Below are positions 1-7,963 of a DNA stretch of 40,363 nt, one piece after another (positions within the stretch are counted from its first letter, which is position 1; every line of letters starts with the position of its first letter). The translations under genes and the position numbers were made by a program. Source of the stretch: Lachnospiraceae bacterium (lineage in GTDB: Bacteria; Bacillota; Clostridia; Lachnospirales; Lachnospiraceae); NCBI GenBank assembly GCA_902381685.1, contig LR698958.1, positions 232,488-272,850 on the forward strand, in the 5' to 3' direction. The notes beneath the pieces were generated by a model. That model saw nothing but the letters and a program-made list of their open reading frames with translations, made no database searches and had not been told where the DNA came from.

Positions 1-295
<295 letters not shown>

Positions 296-468
296 GTGTT
301 TTCCCGTTCAAGAATCACTACTAGCAATTCTATCCCTTTTACTGTTTGGTTTATCAGATTCCTCTGATACGTTCTTTAAATTTCTCTTAGAAATTTTCAG
401 GTTCGTTGTCTATTGTTTAATTATCAATGTTCTCTTTTTGTCTGTCGTTCTCTGTCGAACGCTAGATT
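296..468 (-). other. rrn leader (pre-16S transcribed spacer)
   Basis: This AT-rich stretch lies between the nearer rRNA promoter and the 16S 5' end. It holds short inverted repeats, for example AAATTTCT-CTT-AGAAATTT near 377-395 and ATCAGA-TTCC-TCTGAT near 354-369. These could form part of the RNase III processing stalk. No protein-coding gene and no 5S or tRNA gene is seen in it. Confidence 0.6.
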
Positions 469-497
469 ATATTATCATAATCTTTCTTACTTGTCAA
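469..497 (-). promoter_or_regulatory. rRNA operon promoter, proximal
   Basis: A perfect -35 TTGACA (492-497) is separated by 17 bp from a -10 TAATAT (469-474), reading towards the 16S gene. Confidence 0.8.
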
Positions 498-549
498 CAA
501 CTTTTTTATTTTTATTTTTTCAAACCGTTGTTTTCTCAAGTGCTTTGAT

Positions 550-579
550 ATACTATCATATCTCACTCGCATCTGTCAA
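550..579 (-). promoter_or_regulatory. rRNA operon promoter, distal
   Basis: A perfect -35 TTGACA (574-579) with 18 bp to TAGTAT (550-555) reads towards 16S, about 80 bp upstream of the first promoter. Tandem promoters are typical of rRNA operons. Confidence 0.7.
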
Positions 580-615
580 CACTTTTTTGAAATTTCTTTT
601 AAGAATTTCAAAAAG

Positions 616-705
616 CGGAGAAAGAGGGATTCGAACCCTCGCGCCGCTATTAACGACCTACTCACTTTCCAGGCGAGCCCCTTCGGCCAACTTGGGTATT
701 TCTCC
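616..705 (-). tRNA. tRNA-Ser(GGA)
   Basis: The minus-strand sequence folds as a class II tRNA: acceptor GGAGAAA pairs with TTTCTCC, the discriminator base is G (typical for serine), and there is a T-arm GGTTCGAATCC and a long variable arm. The anticodon loop CTGGAAA gives anticodon GGA, reading UCC/UCU. The CCA end is not encoded. It lies downstream of tRNA-Ser(UGA) and directly upstream of the rRNA promoters. Confidence 0.95.
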
Positions 706-723
706 CCGCTGTCCTTTTCAGTA

Positions 724-752
724 AAAAAACTATCAAGTTATTGATAGTTTTT
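724..752 (-). terminator. AU-rich hairpin between the two tRNA-Ser genes
   Basis: AAAAACTATCAA and TTGATAGTTTTT form a 12-bp inverted repeat around a 4-nt loop, followed by T residues on the minus strand. It may be a weak intrinsic terminator after tRNA-Ser(UGA) or a processing site in a two-tRNA transcript. No separate promoter for the downstream tRNA is obvious. Confidence 0.5.
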
Positions 753-756
753 CCAA

Positions 757-842
757 CGCAGAGGGTGGGATTCGAACCCACGCGCCCTCTCGGACAAACG
801 GTTTTCAAGACCGCCTCGTTATGACCACTTCGATACCTCTGC
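757..842 (-). tRNA. tRNA-Ser(UGA)
   Basis: This is a class II tRNA with acceptor GCAGAGG/CCTCTGC, discriminator G, T-arm GGTTCGAATCC and a long variable arm. The anticodon loop CTTGAAA gives UGA, which reads UCA and other UCN serine codons. No CCA is encoded. It is the first tRNA after the promoter at 893-922. Confidence 0.95.
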
Positions 843-892
843 ATAACTTATTTATTTGTGTGTGTCACTTGTTTACCTCAGCGACAAGATGT

Positions 893-922
893 ATTCTAGC
901 ACACTATATATTTAATTGTCAA
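893..922 (-). promoter_or_regulatory. Promoter of the tRNA-Ser pair
   Basis: A perfect TTGACA (917-922) with an 18-bp spacer to TAGAAT (893-898), about 50 bp upstream of tRNA-Ser(UGA). Confidence 0.7.
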
Positions 923-998
923 CACCTTTTTTCACTTTTTTTATTTTTTATTTTCACGCCCGGTTAGCCCTGCGCAAAAGCATCAAAGACTTCTATGA

Positions 999-1481
999 CT
1001 AACCGGTAATTATATGCCATTCTTTTACCAGGCGTTCCAGGGAATATGAGGCGTTTGCAGGGCTGGTAGACGGTAATTTTACATCTTCCATTCCGGTTTT
1101 CTTTTGACAATACTTTCGATAGAGCCGGCTTGCTGTTCCACCATTTGTATATATGTTCTCTATTTTTCCCATATTTAAAATTCTGTCTATATCATTGGGG
1201 ACAACATTTTTGATACTGCTGTCACTTGAACCCTCTATCTCGCATGAAGCGATTACGTCCCATATTGCAATACGATTCTTCAAGAGTAATGTTTTCTTTT
1301 CTTCTATTGTACACGGTATTTCACACCCGGTGACTGCGGCTATTACTTTCCAAAACCGGTTTTGCGGGTGATGATAAAAGAAGTTTCCCTCCCTTGATTT
1401 TACGGACGGAAAACTTCCTAATATCAGTATTCTGGAATTTTCATCAAATACAGGTTCGATATGGTGCACTTCTTTAGTCAT
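999..1481 (-). CDS. Family-6-type uracil/hypoxanthine DNA glycosylase
   Basis: This 160-aa protein belongs to the uracil-DNA glycosylase superfamily and most resembles the small DNA-deoxyinosine (hypoxanthine) glycosylases of family 6. These remove deaminated bases and start base-excision repair in the cytosol. Near the N-terminus it has LILGSFPSVKSRE followed by HHPQNRFW, the base-pocket region of that family. C-terminal THVNHP-like motifs of other UDG families are absent, and the family's Ser-Pro segment PSTSPAN is present. The start overlaps the end of ispD by 8 nt and has a GAGGAAA ribosome site, so it is the last gene of the tsa-ispD operon. The mug-type G/T mismatch glycosylase is the main alternative name. 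Confidence 0.85.
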   Translation of the reverse strand: MTKEVHHIEPVFDENSRILILGSFPSVKSREGNFFYHHPQNRFWKVIAAVTGCEIPCTIEEKKTLLLKNRIAIWDVIASCEIEGSSDSSIKNVVPNDIDRILNMGKIENIYTNGGTASRLYRKYCQKKTGMEDVKLPSTSPANASYSLERLVKEWHIITG

Positions 1482-2181
1482 GGTGTTTCCTCATTAAAAA
1501 TATTTTTGCTATATCAAGGTCTTCCGGTGTCGTTATCTTTATATTTTCGTAACTTCCCTCCACCAGTTTCACTTTTTTCCCTAACATTTTTTCCACAACC
1601 ATGGCGTCATCTGTTGCCTGGGTGTAACCGGATTTCATCATTTTTTCGTACGCCTCTTTTACCATGTCAATTTGAAATACTTGTGGAGTCTGCACCTGCC
1701 AGACGAAACTGCGATTCGGTGTCTCACTGATAAATGTTTCTTTATCTGCAATTTTTACCGTGTCTTTTACAGGCATGCCCACTACACACGCTCCAAATCG
1801 GCACACAGCGTCATACGCCCTTTGCATAATTTCCTCTGACACAAAAGGTCTTGCTCCGTCATGAATAAAAACATAACCCTGATGTGTAATTTCTCTCAAC
1901 CCATTAAAAACAGAGTGGTAGCGTTCTTCACCGCCTACCACAATTTTTTGTACTTTTGTAAAATGGTATTTTTCCACAAGTTCTTTTTGACAGTATTCTT
2001 CCTGATTTTTCCCTACCACAAGTACAATGTCATCTATAACAGATGACTGTTGAAACGTTTCCAATGTATGACAGATAATTTCTTTTCCGTCCAGTTGAAT
2101 ATACTGTTTTTGTACAGATGTCCCCATGCGTCTCCCCTGCCCTGCCGACAGTACAACTGCGGTACATGGTTTTTTACTCAT
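1474..2181 (-). CDS. ispD: 2-C-methyl-D-erythritol 4-phosphate cytidylyltransferase
   Basis: IspD couples CTP to MEP in the third step of the non-mevalonate isoprenoid pathway. At 235 aa it has the normal family length. It starts with the nucleotidyltransferase signature VVLSAGQGRRMG, followed by the lysine-bearing QKQYIQL that contacts CTP. HDGARPFV near residue 105 is the conserved Asp/Arg segment, and ATDDAMVVE towards the C-terminus is also family-typical. The gap to the tsaD stop is 1 nt and its ribosome site GGAGAG is inside the tsaD end, so translation is likely coupled. The 3' end overlaps the DNA glycosylase gene. Confidence 0.95.
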   Translation of the reverse strand: MSKKPCTAVVLSAGQGRRMGTSVQKQYIQLDGKEIICHTLETFQQSSVIDDIVLVVGKNQEEYCQKELVEKYHFTKVQKIVVGGEERYHSVFNGLREITHQGYVFIHDGARPFVSEEIMQRAYDAVCRFGACVVGMPVKDTVKIADKETFISETPNRSFVWQVQTPQVFQIDMVKEAYEKMMKSGYTQATDDAMVVEKMLGKKVKLVEGSYENIKITTPEDLDIAKIFLMRKHHD

Positions 2182-2182
2182 T

Positions 2183-3211
2183 TTATCGCTCTCCTAATTT
2201 TAAATTCGGCACTGCATTTAAGTCCCAGCCGTGACGTGTCCCTTTTAAATATTCATAATACGCCGCCACACCTATCATCGCCGCATTGTCCGTACAGAAA
2301 ATAGGAGAAGGATAGTAAAATTCTATTTCCTTCTTCTCGCAGGCGTCCTTCATTGCCTGACGAAGTGTGCTGTTTGACGCCACTCCTCCGGCTATGGCAA
2401 GTTTTTTCATATCATATTCATCAACCGCACGCATGGCATTTTCCACCAATACTTCCGTTACTGCTTTTTGGAAAGATGCGGCAACATCTGCCTGATTGAA
2501 TGTTTCCCCTTTCATCTGACAGCCGTTAATATAATTCAGCACTGCTGATTTCACACCGCTGAAACTGAAATCATATGGCGCGTCATTGATATGTGCCTTT
2601 GGAAACGTTATTGCGTCCGGATTTCCCTCTTTTGACAGTTTGTCAATCTTTGGTCCGCCCGGATACCCCAAACCAATCGCACGGGCAACTTTGTCAAACG
2701 CTTCTCCTGCTGCGTCATCTCTCGTTCGCCCAATGATTTCGTATTCACCGTAATCTTTTACGCACACTAAATGCGTATGACCGCCCGAGATAACAAGGCA
2801 GATAAACGGCGGTTCCAACTCTTTATTTTCAATAAAATTAGCGGAAATATGTCCTTCTATATGATGTACTCCAATCAACGGTTTTCTTTTTGCATAGGCA
2901 ATGGCTTTCGCCTCCGCAACACCGACTAAAAGCGCCCCGACAAGCCCCGGCCCGTATGTGACGCCAATTGCATCTACATCATCTAACGTGACATTTGCTT
3001 CCTCAAGCGCTTCTTCGATAACCTGGTTGATTTTCTCAATGTGCTTTCTCGATGCAATTTCAGGAACTACTCCCCCGTACAATTTGTGCAGTTCTATCTG
3101 TGATGAAATAACGTTAGACAACACTTCTCTTCCGTTTTTTACAACTGCTGCCGCTGTTTCATCACAAGAACTCTCTATCGCTAATATTAAAACATCTTTT
3201 GTTTCGCTCAT
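2183..3211 (-). CDS. tsaD: tRNA N6-threonylcarbamoyladenosine transferase subunit TsaD
   Basis: TsaD transfers the threonylcarbamoyl group to A37 of ANN-decoding tRNAs, working with TsaB and TsaE, whose genes are upstream in the same cluster. The ASKHA-fold protein is 342 aa with the N-terminal [13 protein letters not shown] segment, the metal-binding HHIEGH, the nucleotide-binding [10 protein letters not shown] and [12 protein letters not shown], and a C-terminal IAGGVASN and FCTDNAAM. A start 24 nt further upstream is possible, but the ATG at 3211 has a strong GAGGAGAAG site directly before it and avoids overlap with rnz, so it is preferred. The distance to rnz is 10 nt. Confidence 0.96.
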   Translation of the reverse strand: MSETKDVLILAIESSCDETAAAVVKNGREVLSNVISSQIELHKLYGGVVPEIASRKHIEKINQVIEEALEEANVTLDDVDAIGVTYGPGLVGALLVGVAEAKAIAYAKRKPLIGVHHIEGHISANFIENKELEPPFICLVISGGHTHLVCVKDYGEYEIIGRTRDDAAGEAFDKVARAIGLGYPGGPKIDKLSKEGNPDAITFPKAHINDAPYDFSFSGVKSAVLNYINGCQMKGETFNQADVAASFQKAVTEVLVENAMRAVDEYDMKKLAIAGGVASNSTLRQAMKDACEKKEIEFYYPSPIFCTDNAAMIGVAAYYEYLKGTRHGWDLNAVPNLKLGER

Positions 3212-3221
3212 AACTTCTCCT

Positions 3222-4133
3222 CTATTCTTCTGCAAATTCCAGCGTCACAGACATACAGTCTTTTCCTGCCCTGGCATTTGGGAAAATCTTTCTTACATCG
3301 TCCATAAATTCCTCCGGCTTTGTCAATGACGGACTATAATGGGTAAGCCACATTTCTTTCACGTCAGCCTCTTTTGCAAGTTTTCCCGCTTCCGTAAATG
3401 TCATATGTTTGTACTCCACCGCTTTTTCCGCCTTTTCTTTTTCCCCGTACATTCCCTCGCAGATAAATAAATCTGATTTGGCCGCATGGGTTTTGATTGA
3501 CTCCGTCGGTCTTGTGTCTGTTGTATAAGTTAATTTGATTCCTTTTCTCTGTGCTCCTAACACCATATCAGGCGTGTAAATCTTTCCGTCTTCCCGAATC
3601 GTCTCGCCCCGCTGCAAAAATTTCCAATATTGTTTTGGGATTTCCTGTTCCATGGCACGTTTTACGTCAAATTTGCCGGCACGGTCTATTTCAAGCGTAT
3701 AACCGTAACAAAGTACATTGTGATTTACACGAAATGCGGTCAGCCGATAACCGTTTAACTCAAAAGTCTGCTCCGCACCTTCAATCTCCACATAGTTAAT
3801 TGGAAACGGCAGTTCCGGAGCGATAACGCGAAGTGCCGTCACCACTCTTTCCAAACCTTTCGGACCAATTAAGGTAAGAGGTTCCCTTCTGTCTGCATTT
3901 CCCATAGTCAATAAAAGTCCCGGAAGTCCGCTTATATGGTCACCGTGATAATGAGTAAAACAGATGACATCTATCGGCTTAAAACTCCAGCCTTTTTCTT
4001 TAATTGCTATCTGCGTCCCTTCACCGCAGTCGATCAACAGACTGCTGCCGTTAAATCTCGTCATAAGTGAAGTCAGCCAGCGATAAGGAAGCGGCATCAT
4101 TCCTCCACTTCCCAATAAACATACATCTAACAT
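3222..4133 (-). CDS. rnz: Ribonuclease Z
   Basis: RNase Z is the metallo-beta-lactamase-fold endonuclease that trims the 3' trailer of tRNA precursors, which matters where CCA is not encoded, as in the two tRNA-Ser genes here. The 303-aa protein has the zinc motif [15 protein letters not shown] near residue 62, an [10 protein letters not shown] segment near residue 207, and a C-terminal LTHYSPS histidine motif. The start [14 protein letters not shown] is supported by AAGGAG just upstream. It sits 10 nt from the small CxxC protein gene and is followed by tsaD. Confidence 0.95.
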   Translation of the reverse strand: MLDVCLLGSGGMMPLPYRWLTSLMTRFNGSSLLIDCGEGTQIAIKEKGWSFKPIDVICFTHYHGDHISGLPGLLLTMGNADRREPLTLIGPKGLERVVTALRVIAPELPFPINYVEIEGAEQTFELNGYRLTAFRVNHNVLCYGYTLEIDRAGKFDVKRAMEQEIPKQYWKFLQRGETIREDGKIYTPDMVLGAQRKGIKLTYTTDTRPTESIKTHAAKSDLFICEGMYGEKEKAEKAVEYKHMTFTEAGKLAKEADVKEMWLTHYSPSLTKPEEFMDDVRKIFPNARAGKDCMSVTLEFAEE

Positions 4134-4143
4134 TCTCGTCTCC

Positions 4144-4374
4144 TTACCGTCGTTCTACGGGAATAAGAAATGTTGCGGTAAATTCATCATAGCATTGCTC
4201 ACACAAATCAAATTCGTGAACCTCATTGTCCTTCTCAGACGGGTATCCCCATCTTTTTTCCACCTGAAGCATGTCTTCTGATAACCTTCCGTTTTCCACA
4301 ACAATTTCTTTTCCACATTTATTACAAATCACTTTTTTTGCTTCTAAAATTTCTTTTGTTTTATATTGTTTCAT
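4144..4374 (-). CDS. Small two-CxxC (zinc-ribbon-like) protein of unknown function
   Basis: This 76-aa cytosolic protein has an N-terminal CNKCGKE motif around residue 20 and a second CEQCYDEF motif near residue 58. Such a pair is what a zinc ribbon or rubredoxin-type knuckle needs. The ATG at 4374 follows AGGAGG with 6-nt spacing and is preferred to an upstream start. It lies between rimI (110-nt gap) and rnz (10-nt gap) in the tsa operon. I do not recognise a named family and no catalytic motif is visible. A role as a metal-binding accessory protein is only inference. Confidence 0.75.
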   Translation of the reverse strand: MKQYKTKEILEAKKVICNKCGKEIVVENGRLSEDMLQVEKRWGYPSEKDNEVHEFDLCEQCYDEFTATFLIPVERR

Positions 4375-4484
4375 ACAATTCCTCCTACGAATGCCTGCCG
4401 TATTTTTTCGGGTACTCATTCATTATAGCCCGTTGTATGTCCCAATCCCAGTGGGAAGTGTTCCCATATCTGCAAATTTTTTTC

Positions 4485-4931
4485 TTATTGCAGACAAATC
4501 ATTTTACTCATTAGAACCGCATTTTCCCGCGGATTGTTATAAAAATTCTTCCGTATACCGTCCTCGGCAAACTGCTGTTTTGCGTAAAATTTTCTAGCCG
4601 CGGCATTGCTCTCACGAACTTCAAGAAGCATTCTCTCCACATTTAGCCTGCGACAATTTTCTTCTGTTTTCGCAAGAAGTTTACTCCCCACCCCTTCGTG
4701 TCTTTTCGTTTCTCTGACCGCAATTCTGGCAATCTCAGCCTCGTCAAGCACACAATATACAATACAGTATCCAATCACTTCGTCCTCTTCCTTTGCCACA
4801 ACAATGAAGGAATGAGTCTCTCTCCATGTCTCTTCAATCCCTGACTGCGTCCATGAGTCTTTAAATATTTCCCGCTCCAGTTTTGCTATCTGCTCACTGT
4901 CTTTTTCTTCCATTTCCTGCAAAACTATCAT
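4485..4931 (-). CDS. rimI: Ribosomal protein S18-alanine N-acetyltransferase
   Basis: This 148-aa GNAT-fold protein has the acetyl-CoA binding segment RETKRHEGVGSKLL (R/Q-x-x-G-x-G/A-like) and the following LLEVRESNAAARKFYAKQQF, characteristic of RimI, which acetylates the N-terminus of ribosomal protein S18. RimI genes commonly lie beside tsaB. Here the start overlaps the tsaB stop by 4 nt (ATGA), indicating translational coupling. In some Firmicutes the tsaD-rimI pair is fused; here the genes are separate. Confidence 0.92.
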   Translation of the reverse strand: MIVLQEMEEKDSEQIAKLEREIFKDSWTQSGIEETWRETHSFIVVAKEEDEVIGYCIVYCVLDEAEIARIAVRETKRHEGVGSKLLAKTEENCRRLNVERMLLEVRESNAAARKFYAKQQFAEDGIRKNFYNNPRENAVLMSKMICLQ

Positions 4932-5650
4932 GCGTTCTTTAATTCCTTTGCTTTTTCTCTCTCGTTCCGCTCTCTCTCCGCCTGAGAAACTCTGAGATAA
5001 TCCGGCTGATGTTCCCTTGCCGTCTCCGTTTTTCCCTGCTTGAAATATTCAATTCCCAAAAGCCCTACAGAAGACGCTCTCTGGCGATTCATGTTTGCAG
5101 GGGCAAATGCAAACGGTATCGTAAGTCCTTCTTTTAACTGTTCCGCATACACAGGTACACCGTCACCTAAGAAAATGACTTTCTCACCCTTTTCATTTAA
5201 CTTCTGTATCAATTCTTCGACAGCGATCGCCGTCTGCTCTTCCAAAACTTCTAATTTTCCCTCTGAAAAGCGGTATACTCCCGTGTATACCTGATTTCTT
5301 CTTGCGTCCATTATCGGGCAGATCACTGATGAACTGCCATACAAATTGTACGCCATTCCTTCTAAAGTCGGAATATGTATCAGCGGTTTGTCAAGAGCCA
5401 GCCCCAGCCCCTTCGCTGTCGCCGAGCCAATTCTAAGCCCGGTGAAGGATCCCGGTCCTCCCGCTATTGCTATGGCATCAATTGTCTGCAAATCCATATC
5501 TGTCATTTTCACAATCTCATCTAACATTGGAAGCAATGTCTGTGAATGTGTCTTCTTATAATTGACAGTGTATTCCGCAACTGTCTGCTCCTCCTCTACA
5601 ATGGCAACCGTTGCCACAAGCCCTGAACTGTCCAACGCCAATATACGCAT
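4928..5650 (-). CDS. tsaB: t6A synthesis protein TsaB
   Basis: TsaB is the catalytically degenerate TsaD paralogue that forms the TsaB-TsaD core of the threonylcarbamoyl transfer complex. The 240-aa protein opens with RILALDSSG and shows THSQTLLPMLDEI, GPGSFTGLRIGSATAKGL and a C-terminal QPDYLR segment, all typical. The ATG at 5650 has CTCCC on the plus strand (GGGAG) at 7-nt spacing, which is better than a start 21 nt upstream that would overlap tsaE. The gap to tsaE is 4 nt. Confidence 0.95.
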   Translation of the reverse strand: MRILALDSSGLVATVAIVEEEQTVAEYTVNYKKTHSQTLLPMLDEIVKMTDMDLQTIDAIAIAGGPGSFTGLRIGSATAKGLGLALDKPLIHIPTLEGMAYNLYGSSSVICPIMDARRNQVYTGVYRFSEGKLEVLEEQTAIAVEELIQKLNEKGEKVIFLGDGVPVYAEQLKEGLTIPFAFAPANMNRQRASSVGLLGIEYFKQGKTETAREHQPDYLRVSQAERERNEREKAKELKNA

Positions 5651-5654
5651 ATCA

Positions 5655-6083
5655 CTACTCCCTTTCTGCAATCGTTATTTTTCGATAGTCAAATCCTTTT
5701 TCCAAATCTTTTTCAATCGTAATCTCCCGTCTCTTCTCCGGAAGAATTTCTTCAATTAAATTGGACCATTCTATGAGACATACTCCCTGTCCGTAAATAT
5801 AGTCTTCATAACCAATCTCGTCCATTTCTTCCACATCACCTATACGGTATACGTCAAAATGATAAAACGGAAGCCGTCCTTCCTCATATACCTGTACAAT
5901 CGTAAATGTAGGGCTGCTAATCGGCTCCTCAATCTCCAATCCCTTTGCCAGCCCCTGCGTAAATACGGTTTTGCCCACTCCTAAATCTCCGACAAGAGTA
6001 TATACATCTCCCGCTTTCGCTTCCCTTCCAATCTGTACACCTAATTCAAATGTTTCTTTCGCATTATTTGTCTCTATTATCAT
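5655..6083 (-). CDS. tsaE: t6A synthesis ATPase TsaE
   Basis: TsaE is the small P-loop ATPase that drives turnover of the TsaBD complex. The 142-aa protein has the Walker A motif GDLGVGKTVFTQGLAKGL around residue 33, the SSPTFTIVQVY switch-like region, FYHFDVYRI, and the Walker-B-like CLIEWSNLI. It lies 13 nt downstream of the ycxB-like gene and 4 nt before tsaB. Confidence 0.95.
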   Translation of the reverse strand: MIIETNNAKETFELGVQIGREAKAGDVYTLVGDLGVGKTVFTQGLAKGLEIEEPISSPTFTIVQVYEEGRLPFYHFDVYRIGDVEEMDEIGYEDYIYGQGVCLIEWSNLIEEILPEKRREITIEKDLEKGFDYRKITIAERE

Positions 6084-6096
6084 CGTTCTTCCTTTT

Positions 6097-6603
6097 CTAT
6101 CTTGTATGTCTGATTTTCACTCTTTTTGCCGGTACGTTTTTAGAAATCATTTCCACCACTTTCATATAATCGTCGCCCATTGCCTCTCTCGGCAAAATAA
6201 TTGCTCTCACGCGCGTGATATAAAGAATAAGCGATTTGCTTGTGGAAACCACTTTCGCAAAATCTTTCCATTCATTCAACGCACTTTCTTCATGTTGTGA
6301 AACCGTAATTCCTTCTTCTGAAATTTCATATTCCAAGGGTTCCTGAAACATCGGTGTATTTTTTACCTGATTTTTCGCCGTTGCCTTCAATGTCATCGGC
6401 GTTGACATCAACACAAATATGGAGATGGCAAAGAAAAGAACTGCCGTCTGTATGTCTCCCGCCATTCCTTTCGTTATGGCAACACCCAACAACAGAACAC
6501 CTAAAATACTACCTATAAGTCCTGTCATACTCGTATAATTGTGGTACAGCAAAAAGTCGTACATTACCCTGTCTGTCATGTTTACTTTAAATTTTATCGT
6601 CAT
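6097..6603 (-). CDS. YcxB-like membrane protein
   Basis: This 168-aa protein begins with a short cytoplasmic segment, then has two adjacent hydrophobic helices (about residues 27-45 and 50-68, the second ending in a PMTLK turn), then a soluble C-terminal domain of about 95 residues (PLEYEISEEGITV, WKDFAKV, ILPREAM). The layout matches the YcxB-like family, whose function is unknown. It is the first gene behind a good promoter at 6653-6681 and 13 nt upstream of tsaE, so it likely heads the tsa operon transcript. Confidence 0.75.
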   Translation of the reverse strand: MTIKFKVNMTDRVMYDFLLYHNYTSMTGLIGSILGVLLLGVAITKGMAGDIQTAVLFFAISIFVLMSTPMTLKATAKNQVKNTPMFQEPLEYEISEEGITVSQHEESALNEWKDFAKVVSTSKSLILYITRVRAIILPREAMGDDYMKVVEMISKNVPAKRVKIRHTR

Positions 6604-6638
6604 CTTTCTTCCCTACCGTTTCTTTTCACTTTAAAAAT

Positions 6639-6666
6639 AGATGTGCCATAAAATTATAGCACACCT
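6639..6666 (-). terminator. Hairpin after darA overlapping the next promoter
   Basis: AGRTGTGCYATAA inverted halves form a stem of about 13 bp, followed on the minus strand by ATCTATTTTT. It lies 25 nt after the darA stop and could terminate darA transcription. The same bases contain the -10 of the downstream promoter. Confidence 0.45.
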
Positions 6667-6681
6667 ATACATTCGTTACAA
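6653..6681 (-). promoter_or_regulatory. Promoter of the ycxB-tsa-rnz-ispD operon
   Basis: TTGTAA (6676-6681) with a 17-bp spacer to TATAAT (6653-6658), preceded by TGC as an extended -10. Confidence 0.7.
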
Positions 6682-6691
6682 CTTTGCCCTC

Positions 6692-7027
6692 TTAAATTTT
6701 CCAAAACTCTGCCACATCGACAACGAAAACAATTGCACCGCCTGCCTCGACTTTAATCGGAGTGTATGCATAATTCGGTATCTGCATACCTTCACTCAGA
6801 TATGGAGTTACAATCTCAACTTCTTCTCTCTTCGCGCATGTTTCTTTCAATACGTCCATTACTTCTCCGACCTTTTCGTCCTCTGTTCCTATCATCAGCG
6901 TACAGTTGTCTTTCCGCAAAAATCCTCCCGAACTCGATAATTTTGTCACTCCGAATTGTTTCTTATTCAACTCTTTCGCTGCACCTTTGGCGTCCTCAGC
7001 ATGTACAACCGCAAATATCAGTTTCAT
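6692..7027 (-). CDS. darA: Cyclic di-AMP receptor, PII-like
   Basis: DarA (also called PstA) is a trimeric PII-like cytosolic protein that binds the second messenger c-di-AMP; its targets are not well defined. The 111-aa protein has the PII-like beta-alpha-beta pattern, with KLIFAVVHAEDA at the start, the ligand-loop segment SSSGGFLRKDNCTLMIG near residue 33, and a C-terminal GGAIVFVVDVAEF strand. Three in-frame starts (GTG, ATG, ATG) are close together; the ATG at 7027 has AGGAG with 8-nt spacing, while the others are too near it. An extended -10 promoter lies in the end of ribU. Confidence 0.9.
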   Translation of the reverse strand: MKLIFAVVHAEDAKGAAKELNKKQFGVTKLSSSGGFLRKDNCTLMIGTEDEKVGEVMDVLKETCAKREEVEIVTPYLSEGMQIPNYAYTPIKVEAGGAIVFVVDVAEFWKI

Positions 7028-7067
7028 TTCCATCACTCCTTATGTTTTCTGACTTTTCATATCTGTT

Positions 7068-7076
7068 ATTATAACA
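7068..7076 (-). promoter_or_regulatory. Extended -10 promoter for darA
   Basis: TGTTATAAT (TATAAT at 7068-7073 preceded by TGT) is placed 41 nt before the darA start. No good -35 is present, as is common for extended -10 promoters. Confidence 0.5.
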
Positions 7077-7089
7077 CATTTTTTTCCAT

Positions 7090-7692
7090 TTATCTCTTCA
7101 TTTTAAAGATAGGACTAATTTTTTTGTAAATCAGCAGAACAACAAGAGATACAAGCACTCCCTTTAATAGATTAAACGGTGCAACGGCAAAAATAACAAA
7201 GGTTGCCAGTCCCGTTATGGAGTCATTTACTTCCGTTCCCATCTGAATCAGACTGTCAATCGGAAGTTCAAATGCCTTTGCATAGACAGGCAAAAGTACA
7301 TATGCATTTAAAAAGCAGCCCAGTATTGTCATACACCCTGTACCCGCTATCATTCCGATAAAAGCGCCTTTCTTTGTCTTCGTCTGATGATAAATGATAC
7401 CCGCCGGAACACTTAGACCACAGCCAATCAAAAAGTTAGCCACATCGCCTACACCTGCGGTTGTTGTTCCGCTGATAAGCATATTTAGCAGCACTTTGAC
7501 GAACTCTATCGTCACACTCGCCAAAGGACCGAGAGCAAAACTCCCCACTAAAACGGGAATCTCACTGAAATCAATCTGATAAAACGCCGGAGCAAATGGG
7601 AGCGGTATCTCAAACTGCATTAAAATAACAGCGACCGCTGACAACATACCAATACTTACCAATTTTCTTGCATTTACTTTTTTTGTACTCAT
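7090..7692 (-). CDS. ribU: Riboflavin ECF transporter S component
   Basis: RibU is the membrane substrate-binding subunit that, with the shared EcfA/A'/T module encoded elsewhere, imports riboflavin. The 200-aa protein has about six hydrophobic segments and the family-typical early region FEIPLPFAPAFYQIDFSEIP followed by GPLASVTIEFVKVLLNML. The assignment is supported by an FMN riboswitch directly upstream. The ATG at 7692 (AAGGAAAG site) is preferred because a start 75 nt further upstream would run through the riboswitch terminator. Loss of riboflavin or FMN would be expected to raise expression. Confidence 0.95.
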   Translation of the reverse strand: MSTKKVNARKLVSIGMLSAVAVILMQFEIPLPFAPAFYQIDFSEIPVLVGSFALGPLASVTIEFVKVLLNMLISGTTTAGVGDVANFLIGCGLSVPAGIIYHQTKTKKGAFIGMIAGTGCMTILGCFLNAYVLLPVYAKAFELPIDSLIQMGTEVNDSITGLATFVIFAVAPFNLLKGVLVSLVVLLIYKKISPIFKMKR

Positions 7693-7742
7693 TTTTTTCT
7701 TTCCTTTCTTCTCTAAAAGGAATTCTTCTCCAGTTTTGCATA

Positions 7743-7780
7743 AAAAAACTCCCAAAAGTTTATACACTCAGGGAGTTTTC
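7743..7780 (-). terminator. FMN riboswitch expression-platform terminator
   Basis: AAAACTCCC and GGGAGTTTT form a stem around a 17-nt loop, followed by a T-run on the minus strand, between the FMN aptamer and ribU. This is the expected off-state intrinsic terminator. Confidence 0.9.
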
Positions 7781-7797
7781 TGCTTACACACAAAACG

Positions 7798-7913
7798 ATT
7801 TTCTTCTCTCTTCCAGACTTTACTGTCGGTTTTGGAATTACACCAAATCAACCATTCTCATGGCTCGCGGACTGTTACCGCCGGTAATGAATTTCACATA
7901 TCCCTGAAGAATC
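7798..7913 (-). promoter_or_regulatory. FMN riboswitch (RFN element)
   Basis: The minus strand has the RFN core in order: GGGATATGTGAAATTC, TTACCGGCGGTAA, GTCCGCGAGCC, TTTGGTGTAATTCCAAAACCGACAGT and AGTCTGGAAGAGAGAAG, closed by a P1 stem GATTCTTC/GAAGAAAATC. It binds FMN and controls the downstream riboflavin transporter through the terminator at 7743-7780. Confidence 0.96.
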
Positions 7914-7928
7914 CTTTATTTTTTTCTT

Positions 7929-7958
7929 ATTATATCTCTTTTCTCTGCCTTTTCGCAA
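7929..7958 (-). promoter_or_regulatory. Promoter of the riboswitch-ribU transcript
   Basis: TTGCGA (7953-7958), 18 bp, TATAAT (7929-7934). The predicted start lies just upstream of the aptamer, and the element lies immediately after the permease gene stop. Confidence 0.65.
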
Positions 7959-7963
7959 GTATT

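Noticed and set aside
413..844. Apparent protein-coding frames over the tRNA/rRNA leader region
   Set aside because: They cross the two tRNA-Ser genes and the rRNA promoters, and have no ribosome site.
961..1006. Terminator after the DNA glycosylase gene
   Set aside because: CCGGTTAG and CTAACCGG form an 8-bp inverted repeat, but the loop is about 30 nt and no U-run follows on the minus strand.
7693..7767. Longer N-terminus for RibU
   Set aside because: It overlaps the riboswitch terminator and has no ribosome site, whereas the ATG at 7692 has one.
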